This document shows, piece by piece, positions 1-6,596 of a stretch of DNA of 10,324 nt. Each line of letters opens with the position of its first letter. Position 1 is the stretch's first letter. The DNA comes from an uncultured Clostridia bacterium (lineage in GTDB: Bacteria > Bacillota_A > Clostridia > Oscillospirales > Oscillospiraceae). Made by a program: the position numbers and the translations under genes. Below the pieces are notes generated by a model. The model saw nothing but the letters and a program-made list of their open reading frames with translations. It was not told the origin of the DNA and made no database searches. The stretch lies in assembly GCA_947307505.1 (NCBI GenBank), contig CAMZJG010000018.1, positions 1 to 10,324 of the forward strand. Reading direction: 5' to 3'.

Positions 1-530
1 CCCTCTGCATTCTCCTCCGTATTCTCATGGAACTCCTGGCCGAAGTACCCCTTGGCCCGCTCCGCCACGTTGAAGAACACCAGGCTCTTGAATTTTCCGG
101 CGGGATTCCCCGCTCCGGACACAGGCTCTCCTTCCGCCAGCTCCACAGGCGCAGCGGAGTCCTGCATGCGCATATCCTGATAGAAAACGGGCTTCCCTAC
201 CCGGCGGAATTCCACGCTCCCCCGCCAGACCCCGGCGGGAATGCGCACGGTGGCGGGACGGTCGATGGTATAGACCTCCGCCTCCTCTCCCCTGCCCAGG
301 GTGACCCGGATCTCCGCGTCGAAATCCTTCGCATTCATGGTTTCCGCCCCGAAGACCAGATATTCGTCCGCCGTCTGGCGGCGGTATCCGGGATCCCGGA
401 CCTGGGGCTCCTTCACCAGCTCATAGCCGGTGGCGAATTCGCTGTCCGCCAATTGCGCCCTTCCCAGGAAACAGGGCCGCCCATCCTCCGGGCGGAAGCG
501 CCAGACCAGGGCGTCCTCCAGTTTTCCCAT
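1..530 (-). CDS. Cupin-like protein, 3' end beyond the window
   Basis: Reading the minus strand from the ATG at 530-528 gives 176 codons without a stop, so the gene continues past the left edge. The start is backed by AAGGAG at 537-542, six bases upstream. The product begins MGKLEDALVWRF. It has the pattern of small clostridial RmlC-like/cupin proteins: DEYLVF at residues 55-60, an acidic GRGEEAE stretch near 79-85, IPAGVW at 97-102 and FRRVGKP at 108-114. In related proteins as I know them, histidines usually sit before DEYL and after the IPAG motif. Here those places hold other residues (RRQTADEY and IPAGVWRGS), so metal binding may be lost or altered. A second part starts near residue 130 and is cut off. 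The hairpin at 549-579 separates it from the binding-protein gene upstream. Coding status is firm. The fold is inferred from motifs, and the function is unknown. Confidence 0.72.
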   Translation of the reverse strand, partial: MGKLEDALVWRFRPEDGRPCFLGRAQLADSEFATGYELVKEPQVRDPGYRRQTADEYLVFGAETMNAKDFDAEIRVTLGRGEEAEVYTIDRPATVRIPAGVWRGSVEFRRVGKPVFYQDMRMQDSAAPVELAEGEPVSGAGNPAGKFKSLVFFNVAERAKGYFGQEFHENTEENAE

Positions 531-536
531 AGTTTT

Positions 537-542
537 CTCCTT
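537..542 (-). promoter_or_regulatory. Ribosome binding site of the cupin-like gene
   Basis: AAGGAG on the minus strand, six bases from the ATG at 530. It fixes the start of a gene that has no stop inside the window. Confidence 0.75.
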
Positions 543-579
543 TCAGAAAGGCCGTCCGGGAAGAGTCCCCGGACGGCCT
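541..579 (-). terminator. Probable rho-independent terminator after the 594-aa binding protein
   Basis: A perfect 12-bp GC-rich stem (AGGCCGTCCGGG at 549-560 pairing with 568-579) has a 7-base loop. It lies 33 nt beyond the TAA of the lipoprotein gene read on the minus strand. The run after the stem is short and mixed (TTTCTG), so termination may be partial and allow some read-through into the cupin-like gene. On the plus strand a GTTTT run follows, but no plus-strand gene is upstream to use it. Confidence 0.65.
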
Positions 580-611
580 GTTTTACTGAACTTGACTAAA
601 CTGCGGTCAGC

Positions 612-2396
612 TTACTCGGCCATGAAGTCGTCGTAAGCTTCCTGCACGACGCTGAGCAGATTGCCCAGGCCGATGGCATCCAGCTCGCTCCGGTAGTTGT
701 CCCACTCGCTGAGGGGAGCGGAGCCGTCCACGAACATCAGGTAATGCTCGGAGATGAAGGTCTGGATATCGTTGCGGTACTGGTCCAGCTCCTCCGTCTG
801 CTCCTTGGTGTAGGTGATGGTGGAGGGGTAGTAGCAGGCGTTGTCATGGGGCTGGGACTCAAAGAAGGCCACGTTGCCGGGCACGTCCGCGTTGATGTCC
901 ATCTTCATGCTGTAGTCGATGCGCAGGCCGGGATCGCACAGGTGGTTCAGGGAATACACGGTCATGATCATGCCGTAGTAGGCGGGATGGGTGGCGATGA
1001 AGTCCGTGATGCGGATATCGCCGTCCTCATTGTAATCCCAGCTGACGCCCTGGACGCCGTAGCCGTAGAGGAAGGAGCCCTCTTCGCCATAGTGCCAGTC
1101 GATCCAGGTGCAGGCCAGCTCGATGTTCTCGCATTTGGTGGAAACAGCGGCGCTGCCCCAGCCCACGCGGGAAGTCTTGAAGCCCAGGTGCAGGACCTGA
1201 TCCTTGAACTCCGTGGGCTTGTGCAGGGGAACCCAGGGATCGGTGCCGGCGGGAAGCCGGGCATTGTGGGTGCCCATGGCGACGCCGCCGTCGATGCAGT
1301 AGCCCAGGGTGCCGTCATCCAGCATGGCGTCGATATCGGTGAAGCCGCTGTAGGAAGCCCAGTTGGGATCCATGATGCCTTCCTTCACCCAGTTGTACAG
1401 CAGGGTGACCATCTTCAGGTCGTTGGATTCGGTGTTGGCCAGGTAGACCTTGCCGTCCCGGACGACGTAGTACAGGCCGGAGGTGGTGCAGTAGGTATCA
1501 TAGCCCACGAAGGAGGCGCAGCCGCCGACTTCCAGGTTCTGGAACAGGGTGAAGGGATGCGCGCAGCCGCACTCCACCTGGAAGGCCTTGAGCAGATCAT
1601 GCAGATCATCAAAGGTGATGATGTCTTCCTGGTTCATGCCCACCTTCTTCAGCCAGTCGCCCCGGCAGAAGGGGCCCTCGGTGAGCTTCGGATCCGCGTT
1701 CAGGCAGATGAAGCTGGTGATGAGGTTCTTCTCGGTGAAGATGGAGCGGATGGTGTCCTTATCCTCGGGGTCCTTGACGACCTCGTAGATGAAGTTGGGG
1801 CAGTAATCCTTGTAGTCGTACACGTTGATGAAGTACTCTTCCTCAAGGATGGCGTCCTTGAAGATGCCAGGGTAGTAGCTCCGGGCGCCGCAGGTGATGT
1901 CGCACAGGTCGTCGGAGGCCAGGAGCACGCCGAAGTTCTCCCGCAGGGCGCTGGGGTCGATGACCACGTATTCGATGTGCACGCCGGTGCGGTTCTGGAC
2001 TTCCGTGGGCAGGGGCAGTTCAGCGAAACCGCCCTCGGGCAGGTACTGGGAGACATAGCAGGTCATCCAGTAGGTGAGGACCTCGTCCGTGGTGGTGAGG
2101 GGCAGCTCGTAGTCATACTTCTCGGCGGCAAGGCCGTCGGCGTCCGTCTTGAAGTTGCCCTTGGCAAAGTGGTAGGGGGACTCGGGTTCGGGTTCCGGGG
2201 TGGCTTCGGGGGCCTCGGTGGCCGCGGGAGCCTCGGTGGCCGCAGGAGCCTGAGTCGCCGGAGCCTTGGTGGCCGCGGGAGCCTGGGTGGCAGCCGGAGC
2301 CTCGGTGGCCGCAGGAGTCGTGCCGTTATTGCCGCAGCCGGCAAACAGGGCAGCGATCAGGAGGACCACGCAGATCAGCGCGAAGGTTCTTTTCAT
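612..2396 (-). CDS. Lipoprotein, ABC solute-binding protein of LplA/YtcQ type
   Basis: A 594-aa exported lipoprotein. The signal peptide is MKRTFALICVVLLIAALFAGC with the lipid-attachment cysteine at residue 21. An Ala/Thr/Pro linker follows at about 28-72. The long alpha/beta body resembles extracellular solute-binding proteins of the LplA/YtcQ group, which deliver oligosaccharides to YteP/YtcP-type permeases. Family-like marks are the TGVHIEYVV strand after the first domain, CRGDWLKKVGM, the GSAAVSTKCENIELA-type segment followed by WIDWHYGEEG, and a C-terminal FVDGSAPLSEWDNY stretch ending in QEAYDDF. The start is set by AAGGAGG at 2403-2409. It is a diverged paralogue of the lipoprotein at 2561-4363. 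No permease or ATPase gene is in the window, so the ligand and partner transporter are unknown. The mature part holds 15 cysteines besides Cys21, which is unusual for an exported binding protein. The family call is from sequence pattern; a role in sugar uptake is inference. Confidence 0.85.
   Translation of the reverse strand: MKRTFALICVVLLIAALFAGCGNNGTTPAATEAPAATQAPAATKAPATQAPAATEAPAATEAPEATPEPEPESPYHFAKGNFKTDADGLAAEKYDYELPLTTTDEVLTYWMTCYVSQYLPEGGFAELPLPTEVQNRTGVHIEYVVIDPSALRENFGVLLASDDLCDITCGARSYYPGIFKDAILEEEYFINVYDYKDYCPNFIYEVVKDPEDKDTIRSIFTEKNLITSFICLNADPKLTEGPFCRGDWLKKVGMNQEDIITFDDLHDLLKAFQVECGCAHPFTLFQNLEVGGCASFVGYDTYCTTSGLYYVVRDGKVYLANTESNDLKMVTLLYNWVKEGIMDPNWASYSGFTDIDAMLDDGTLGYCIDGGVAMGTHNARLPAGTDPWVPLHKPTEFKDQVLHLGFKTSRVGWGSAAVSTKCENIELACTWIDWHYGEEGSFLYGYGVQGVSWDYNEDGDIRITDFIATHPAYYGMIMTVYSLNHLCDPGLRIDYSMKMDINADVPGNVAFFESQPHDNACYYPSTITYTKEQTEELDQYRNDIQTFISEHYLMFVDGSAPLSEWDNYRSELDAIGLGNLLSVVQEAYDDFMAE
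2181..2315 (-). repeat. Ala-Thr-Pro linker repeat in the 594-aa binding protein
   Basis: Residues 28-72 are tandem five- to six-residue units of the form AATEAP/AATQAP/AATKAP, ending in a PEPEPE stretch. This is a flexible spacer between the membrane anchor and the binding domain. The matching linker in the neighbouring paralogue (4148-4282) occupies the same residues with the same unit count. Confidence 0.8.
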
Positions 2397-2402
2397 ACTA
2401 AG

Positions 2403-2409
2403 CCTCCTT
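2403..2409 (-). promoter_or_regulatory. Ribosome binding site of the 594-aa binding protein
   Basis: Full-consensus AAGGAGG on the minus strand, six bases before the ATG at 2396. Confidence 0.85.
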
Positions 2410-2427
2410 AGGAGTATTTACCCGGAA

Positions 2428-2456
2428 ATAGTACTGCAATATGCGGCTGTTGTCAA
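2428..2456 (-). promoter_or_regulatory. Sigma-A promoter of the 594-aa binding protein
   Basis: On the minus strand, TTGACA (2456-2451) is followed by a 17-base spacer and TACTAT (2433-2428). The -35 box lies 60 bases ahead of the start codon, exactly as in the paralogue at 4363. It sits downstream of the previous gene's terminator, so this gene has its own transcript. Confidence 0.8.
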
Positions 2457-2509
2457 GTTCTTCCCGCTCTCCCATCGCCCTGCGCCGTCGGAACGGCCTG
2501 TGTTTCCGG

Positions 2510-2543
2510 CAACACAAAGGACCTGCCGCTAGGCGGCAGGTCC
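2510..2543 (-). terminator. Rho-independent terminator after the 600-aa binding protein
   Basis: A perfect 11-bp stem (GGACCTGCCGC at 2519-2529 with 2533-2543) closes on a 3-base loop. On the minus strand it is followed by TTTGTGTT. It begins 18 nt past the stop codon of the upstream lipoprotein gene and separates it from the next promoter. Confidence 0.78.
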
Positions 2544-2560
2544 CGTGTTTGAAATGGAGA

Positions 2561-4363
2561 TTACTTTACCCGTTCATAGGCGCCCTGATAGATCGCCAGG
2601 TAATCATTCAGACCGATCTCCTCAAGACCTTTCACGTAAGAATCCCATTCCGTCAAAGGCTTGGAGCCGTCCACGAAGGCCAGGTAGTTTTCGGAGATAT
2701 ACGTCCCCAGCTCAGCGCCCAGGGTCGAAGAGGCGGAGCGCTCGTCGTCCGTCAGCTTCAGACTTCTGGGCAGGAGGAAGGAGCCGTCAAAACCGGCCTT
2801 CTTGTAGGCGGCAAAGGTGTCGTAGGTCTCGATGATGCGGTCGCCGCCGTCATACCAGTAATGCTGATAGTTCTTGTCCAGGCCGGGGTCCACCATGCTG
2901 TCCAGCGCGTACAGAAGGATGTGCATGGAGTACACATAGAGCGGATTGCTGCGCACGAATTCGCTGACGCGCTTTTCGCCCTTTTCATTGTACTCGAAGC
3001 CGTAGCCCTCGACGCCCATGGTGCAGAAATCGGAACCCTCTTCGGAGTAACGCCAGTCGATCCAGGTGAGGGCCAGGGGGATATTCTCGCACTTCGCGCT
3101 CACGGCAGCGGAGCCGTAATACAGGCGGCTGTCATTGGTCCCCACGTGGAGGATCTGCCCCTCGTACAGGACCGGGTCGGGCATGGGAAGCATCTGCGCT
3201 CCGGGGGTATCCAGGATGATCTCCTGCTCGATCCCGGTGCTGGTGGACTGCACGGAGTAGCCGATCTGATCTCCCACCCAGCGGTCCATGTAGCCCGCAG
3301 CGGTCATGGTGTCGAAGCTCATCCACATGGGATCGAAGATCCCGTCCATGAACCAGCGGTTGATCTCCGTCATCAGTTCCTTATCCCGATAGGTGGTATT
3401 CGCGCCGAAGACCTGACCGTTCTCATCCACCAGCATCATCATGCTGGAACCGGTATAGCAATAGGTATCGAAGCAGTCCCAGTGATAGCCGCCGGATTCC
3501 AGGGTGGTGAACAGGATGCAGGGATAGGTCGCGGTGGGGATCTGGGTCTTGAAGGCCATCAGGCCATCGTAAATTCCCTGCCAGGTCTTGAACATGTCCG
3601 GATCCAGTCCCAGCTGATCAATCCAGTCGCCCCGGACAAAAACGCCGTTCTGTACATAGGCCCGGTCCCTGAGGCAGTAGAAGCAGCCGATCAGGTCATT
3701 CTGCAGATATACGGAATTCTGCAGCCCTTCGTCCTCGGGGCTCTTGTTCACTTCATAGAGATAATTGGGGATATACTCCCGCCAGTCATACAGGTTGACA
3801 AAGTAGCCTTCTTCCGTGATGCCCTTGCGGAAATCGCCGTTGTAGAAATAGTTTGCCTGGCTCATGACGTCCGGCAGCTCGTCGGCGGCCAGCATGACGG
3901 AGAAGTTATCCGACCGTGTAGCGGAGCTGACGACGTTGTAGGCGATGTGCACGCCGGTGATCTTTTCCAGTTCGATGGGATAGGGGCTGTCCTCATACTC
4001 CGTCTCCAGCCACTGGGGGGTGTACAGAGTCGTCCAGCAGGAAATCTCTTCGTCTGTGGTGGTCAGAGGCAGCTCGTAGGTGTACTTCTCCAGCGGCATG
4101 CCGTTTGCATCCGCCTTGAAGTTGCCCTTGGCAAAGTGATAGGGGGAATCGGGTTCCGGTTCCGGAGTGGCTTCGGGGGCTTCCGTCGCTGCCGGGGCTT
4201 CTGTCGCCGCAGGAGCCTGGGTAGCCGGAGCCTTTGTCGCTTCGGGAGCCTTGGTGGCCGCCGGGGCGTCCGTGGCCGCAGGATTTGCTGCCGGCGAGGC
4301 GCAGCCGGAGAACACGGCAGCAATGAGCAGGACCACACAAATCAGAGCGATCGTTCGTTTCAT
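2561..4363 (-). CDS. Lipoprotein, ABC solute-binding protein of LplA/YtcQ type
   Basis: A 600-aa exported lipoprotein with signal peptide MKRTIALICVVLLIAAVFSGC, lipid-attachment Cys21 and an Ala/Thr/Pro linker at 28-72. The solute-binding body is colinear with the neighbour at 612-2396. Shared blocks include SPYHFAKGNFK, YELPLTTTDE, TGVHIAYNV, RGDWIDQLG, DTYCYTG, GSAAVSAKCENI, TWIDWRYSEEG and FVDGSKPLTEWDSY. The body differs at many positions, so the two probably bind different or related ligands. It has only 8 cysteines in the mature part against 15 in the paralogue. AAGGAGG at 4370-4376 sets the ATG. The gene has its own promoter and terminator and is divergent from the peroxiredoxin operon. 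A sugar or oligosaccharide ligand is inferred from the family; no transporter genes lie in the window. Confidence 0.85.
   Translation of the reverse strand: MKRTIALICVVLLIAAVFSGCASPAANPAATDAPAATKAPEATKAPATQAPAATEAPAATEAPEATPEPEPDSPYHFAKGNFKADANGMPLEKYTYELPLTTTDEEISCWTTLYTPQWLETEYEDSPYPIELEKITGVHIAYNVVSSATRSDNFSVMLAADELPDVMSQANYFYNGDFRKGITEEGYFVNLYDWREYIPNYLYEVNKSPEDEGLQNSVYLQNDLIGCFYCLRDRAYVQNGVFVRGDWIDQLGLDPDMFKTWQGIYDGLMAFKTQIPTATYPCILFTTLESGGYHWDCFDTYCYTGSSMMMLVDENGQVFGANTTYRDKELMTEINRWFMDGIFDPMWMSFDTMTAAGYMDRWVGDQIGYSVQSTSTGIEQEIILDTPGAQMLPMPDPVLYEGQILHVGTNDSRLYYGSAAVSAKCENIPLALTWIDWRYSEEGSDFCTMGVEGYGFEYNEKGEKRVSEFVRSNPLYVYSMHILLYALDSMVDPGLDKNYQHYWYDGGDRIIETYDTFAAYKKAGFDGSFLLPRSLKLTDDERSASSTLGAELGTYISENYLAFVDGSKPLTEWDSYVKGLEEIGLNDYLAIYQGAYERVK
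4148..4282 (-). repeat. Ala-Thr-Pro linker repeat in the 600-aa binding protein
   Basis: Residues 28-72 are AATxAP-type units ending in PEPEPD. The repeat is in the same residue register as the paralogue's linker at 2181-2315, with no gain or loss of a unit. Confidence 0.8.
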
Positions 4364-4369
4364 ACTAGC

Positions 4370-4376
4370 CCTCCTT
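4370..4376 (-). promoter_or_regulatory. Ribosome binding site of the 600-aa binding protein
   Basis: AAGGAGG on the minus strand, six bases before the ATG at 4363. The spacing matches the paralogue's site. Confidence 0.85.
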
Positions 4377-4394
4377 ATAATAAATATTAAGTAA

Positions 4395-4423
4395 ATGTTA
4401 TACTATTATGTCTACATTGTCAA
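4395..4423 (-). promoter_or_regulatory. Sigma-A promoter of the 600-aa binding protein
   Basis: TTGACA on the minus strand (4423-4418) lies 60 bases ahead of the ATG. The -10 is either TATAAC (15-base spacer, 4402-4397) or TAACAT (17-base spacer, 4400-4395) within an AT-rich stretch. The -35 to start distance is identical to that of the paralogue. Confidence 0.7.
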
Positions 4424-4444
4424 GAGCGGCGTCCCGGATCCCGG

Positions 4445-4473
4445 TTGTGCCTCTGCTCCGGCTATGGTATAAT
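4445..4473 (+). promoter_or_regulatory. Extended -10 promoter of the peroxiredoxin operon
   Basis: A perfect TATAAT at 4468-4473 is preceded by TGG at 4465-4467, an extended -10. A weak -35, TTGTGC, lies 17 bases further up at 4445-4450. It is about 70 bases before the peroxiredoxin ATG and points away from the lipoprotein promoter. This is the only promoter I find for the 4544-7919 gene string. Confidence 0.75.
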
Positions 4474-4485
4474 GCTGCTGAGGGT

Positions 4486-4510
4486 TTCTGCCCCGCGCAG
4501 GCGGGCAGAA
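4486..4510 (+). other. Hairpin in the peroxiredoxin 5' leader
   Basis: TTCTGC (4486-4491) pairs with GCAGAA (4505-4510). After one bulged C, CCGC pairs with GCGG around a GCAG loop. It sits just after the expected transcription start and ends 20 nt before the ribosome binding site, so it does not mask it. It could stabilise the mRNA 5' end. No T-run follows and no known riboswitch is recognised. Confidence 0.4.
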
Positions 4511-4543
4511 TTCCCCAAACCATGGATAAAAGGAGTGTTTTCC

Positions 4544-4999
4544 ATGCTGGAACTGGGAAGCAAAGCCCCCGCCTTTTCCCTGGCGGATCAGGACGGAAAG
4601 ATCGTCAGTCTGGAAGATTTCCCGGGAAAGAAGATCATCCTGTACTTTTACCCCAAGGACAATACCCCGGGCTGTACCCGTCAGGCCCAGGCCTTCGCTG
4701 AGCTGAATGACGCCTTCGCGGCAAAGAACGCCGTGGTCATCGGCGTCAGCAAGGACAGCGTCGCTTCCCATCGGAAGTTTGCGGATAAGTTCTCTCTGCC
4801 CTTCACCCTGCTCTCCGATCCGGACCGGCAGGCGATCGAAGCCTACGGAGTCTGGCAGGAGAAGAAGAACTACGGCAAGGTGACCATGGGCGTGGTGCGC
4901 AGCACCTATGTGATCGACGAAGCCGGGATCATCGTGAAGGTCCAGTCCAAAGTGAAGCCGGATACCAACGCAGCCGAGCTTCTGGCCTGGCTGGGCTGA
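4544..4999 (+). CDS. bcp: BCP-type thiol peroxidase (peroxiredoxin), single-cysteine form
   Basis: A 151-aa AhpC/TSA-fold peroxiredoxin that reduces peroxides in the cytoplasm. The peroxidatic cysteine is Cys44 in YPKDNTPGCT; Thr41 and Arg119 (GVVRSTYVID) complete the active site. In E. coli Bcp a resolving cysteine lies five residues after the first. Here that position is Gln49, and the protein has no other cysteine, so it must be resolved by an external thiol. The open frame extends upstream to 4445, but the ATG at 4544 is chosen because AGGAG (4531-4535) lies eight bases before it and family similarity begins at MLELGSKAPAFSL. It is the first gene of the operon, behind the TATAAT promoter. 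The family call is firm; the gene symbol follows the family name. Confidence 0.92.
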   Translation: MLELGSKAPAFSLADQDGKIVSLEDFPGKKIILYFYPKDNTPGCTRQAQAFAELNDAFAAKNAVVIGVSKDSVASHRKFADKFSLPFTLLSDPDRQAIEAYGVWQEKKNYGKVTMGVVRSTYVIDEAGIIVKVQSKVKPDTNAAELLAWLG

Positions 5000-5002
5000 G
5001 CT

Positions 5003-5383
5003 GTGGACCAGGCGGAGCTGGCCCGGTACGCCCGGGAGACCTGGGGCACGGAGGCGGAGCATCTGTTTTCCGAAACGCCGGAGACGTATATCCTCCGGCA
5101 TCGGGAGAACCGGAAGTGGTATGCCGTTGTGATGTCCGTTCCCCGGAGCAAGCTGGGGCTGGAGGGGGAAGATCCGGTTTTCCTGCTGGACGTGAAATGC
5201 GGCCCTCTGCTCAGCGGCTCCTATCTCGGAAAACCCGGCGTAGTCCCCGCCTGGCATATGAACAAGACCCACTGGATCGGCGTGCTCCTGGACGGCTCCG
5301 CGGAGGAGGAAACGGTGCGGGAGCTGCTGGAGATCAGCTATCGCCTCACCGCAGGAAGGAGAAAGGAGCGCGGCGGAAAATGA
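5003..5383 (+). CDS. MmcQ/YjbR-family protein
   Basis: A 126-aa protein of the MmcQ/YjbR family (CyaY-like fold), often labelled DNA-binding though its role is poorly known. The family signature is the C-terminal WHMNKTHWIGVLLDG stretch (84-98), followed by a helix ending near SYRL. A middle segment, DPVFLLDVKCGPLL (57-70), matches the usual pattern. The start is GTG at 5003, only three bases after the peroxiredoxin TGA and in the same frame. An in-frame stop rules out a start further upstream. No clear Shine-Dalgarno precedes it, so translation probably depends on ribosomes finishing the peroxiredoxin gene. Its own stop overlaps the esterase start by 4 nt (ATGA). Confidence 0.85.
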   Translation: MDQAELARYARETWGTEAEHLFSETPETYILRHRENRKWYAVVMSVPRSKLGLEGEDPVFLLDVKCGPLLSGSYLGKPGVVPAWHMNKTHWIGVLLDGSAEEETVRELLEISYRLTAGRRKERGGK

Positions 5384-6057
5384 ACGGATCGGATCAGATC
5401 CTGTACCCGGCGGAAAGGGAGCGGGAGACCGCGCCGGTTTTTCTTCTCCTGGGAGAGGAAAAGGCGGACCGGGTCCTGGACTGTCTCAGGGGCCTGACGG
5501 ATGTCCCCTTCTCCCTGGCGGCCTGCCCGGTGGAGGATTGGGATCGGGAGCTCTCCCCCTGGCCCGCAAAAGCGGTGTTCAAGGGCGGAGAGGATTTCGG
5601 CGGAGGCGGAGACGCGTTTCTGGAGCGGGTGGAGCAGGCGATCCTGCCCGCGGTGCGGGAGGGTCTTGGCGCTCCGGCTGCACCGGTGTACCTTGCAGGG
5701 TATTCCCTTGCGGGACTGCTGGCAGCCTACGCGCTTTTCCGGCTCCCATGGCTGACCGGGGCAGTTTGCTGTTCCGGCTCCCTCTGGTTCCCGGGCTTTG
5801 CCGAATACACGGAGTCCCACCCTCTTGCGGGCAAGCCGGAGCGGGTGTACCTCTCTCTGGGAGATAAGGAAAAAAAGAGTCGAAACCCGGTGCTGAGCCG
5901 GGTGGAGGATCATACGACGGCCTTCCGGGACCTGCTTCTGTCCCGGGGGATCAATAGTACGTTTGTGTCGAATCCGGGGAACCATTTTCAGGAACCGGAC
6001 CGGCGCATGGCCCTGGGCATCGCCTGGTGCCTGGATCGGGAACGGGAGACGGTATGA
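5380..6057 (+). CDS. Alpha/beta-hydrolase esterase
   Basis: A 225-aa cytoplasmic hydrolase of the putative esterase group (esterase D/enterochelin esterase-like). The nucleophile elbow is GYSLAG at 107-112 with Ser109. An acidic residue, Asp162 or Glu164, follows the SLGDKE strand, and His202 lies in GNHF. The spacing fits a catalytic triad. No signal peptide is seen. The open frame reaches back to 5116, but the ATG at 5380 is preferred: it makes the 4-nt ATGA overlap with the YjbR gene, and AAAGGAG (5362-5368) lies upstream. Related proteins cleave small acyl esters, peptides or siderophores; no siderophore gene is nearby, so the substrate is unknown. Confidence 0.82.
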   Translation: MNGSDQILYPAERERETAPVFLLLGEEKADRVLDCLRGLTDVPFSLAACPVEDWDRELSPWPAKAVFKGGEDFGGGGDAFLERVEQAILPAVREGLGAPAAPVYLAGYSLAGLLAAYALFRLPWLTGAVCCSGSLWFPGFAEYTESHPLAGKPERVYLSLGDKEKKSRNPVLSRVEDHTTAFRDLLLSRGINSTFVSNPGNHFQEPDRRMALGIAWCLDRERETV

Positions 6058-6596
6058 CGCTGCAGGAGCTGGATTTTTCGATCCTGTACTGGATACAGGC
6101 GAATCTCCGCTGTCCCTTTCTGGACGGGCTCATGCCCTTTGTCACCGCTCTGGGGGAATACGGCGCCGTCTGGATCCTGGCAGCCCTGGCGCTCATTGCG
6201 TCGAAGCCCCACCGACGCTGCGGGATCACCCTGGCCCTGGGCCTGATCTGCAGCCTTCTTCTGGGCAATCTGCTGCTGAAGCCCCTGGTCGCCCGTCCCC
6301 GGCCCTGCTGGCTGGATGAGACCGTTACCCTGCTGGTGGCCATGCCCCGGGACTTTTCCTTCCCTTCGGGCCACAGTCTGAGCGGCTTCATCGCCGCCGT
6401 CATCCTGCTGCGGTATGACCGGCGCTTCGGGATTCCCGCCCTGATCCTGGCGATCCTCCTCGCCTTCTCCCGACTGTATCTCTTTCTCCATTTCCCTTCG
6501 GACGTTCTGGCGGGCATCCTTCTGGGCGTCGGCGTTGGCCTGGCGGTGAGCCTGCTGGGGGATCGTTTCATTCGGAAAAAGGAGGACTGGGTATGA
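6054..6596 (+). CDS. PAP2-family membrane phosphatase
   Basis: A 180-aa multi-pass membrane protein with all three motifs of the PAP2/lipid phosphate phosphatase superfamily. These are KPLVARPRP (76-84, K-x6-RP), FPSGH (103-107) and SRLYLFLHFPSD (139-150, SR-x5-H-x3-D). The catalytic histidines would be His107 and His146. Size and layout fit BcrC-like undecaprenyl-diphosphatases that recycle the cell-wall lipid carrier. Other lipid phosphates are possible, so no symbol is given. The ATG overlaps the esterase stop by 4 nt; an open frame from 6027 is rejected because it lacks this arrangement. It likely acts on the outer face of the membrane. Confidence 0.9.
   Translation: MTLQELDFSILYWIQANLRCPFLDGLMPFVTALGEYGAVWILAALALIASKPHRRCGITLALGLICSLLLGNLLLKPLVARPRPCWLDETVTLLVAMPRDFSFPSGHSLSGFIAAVILLRYDRRFGIPALILAILLAFSRLYLFLHFPSDVLAGILLGVGVGLAVSLLGDRFIRKKEDWV

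Noticed and set aside
27..599. A 190-codon plus-strand frame at the left edge
   Set aside because: The minus strand here encodes a cupin-like protein with a proper ribosome binding site. The plus frame runs through the terminator and has no recognisable content.
744..2411. A 555-codon open frame on the plus strand opposite the 594-aa lipoprotein
   Set aside because: It mirrors a real lipoprotein gene. Its product is an unbroken Gly/Val/His/Ala-rich sequence with no domain, and no ribosome binding site precedes it. Such frames are common opposite GC-rich genes.
2397..2560. Small gene between the two lipoproteins
   Set aside because: The stretch is explained by a ribosome binding site, a promoter and a terminator. 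No short frame with a good start signal was seen.
2441..4390. A 649-codon open frame on the plus strand opposite the 600-aa lipoprotein
   Set aside because: It starts in the intergenic region across a terminator hairpin, shows the same antisense composition as the 744-2411 frame, and lies opposite a well-supported gene.
4474..4543. Riboswitch or attenuator in the peroxiredoxin leader
   Set aside because: There is a single short hairpin with no T-run, no alternative pairing with the ribosome binding site and no known aptamer pattern.
4412..5272. A 286-codon minus-strand frame under the peroxiredoxin and YjbR genes
   Set aside because: It runs antisense to two well-supported genes, and no ribosome binding site or known motif was seen.
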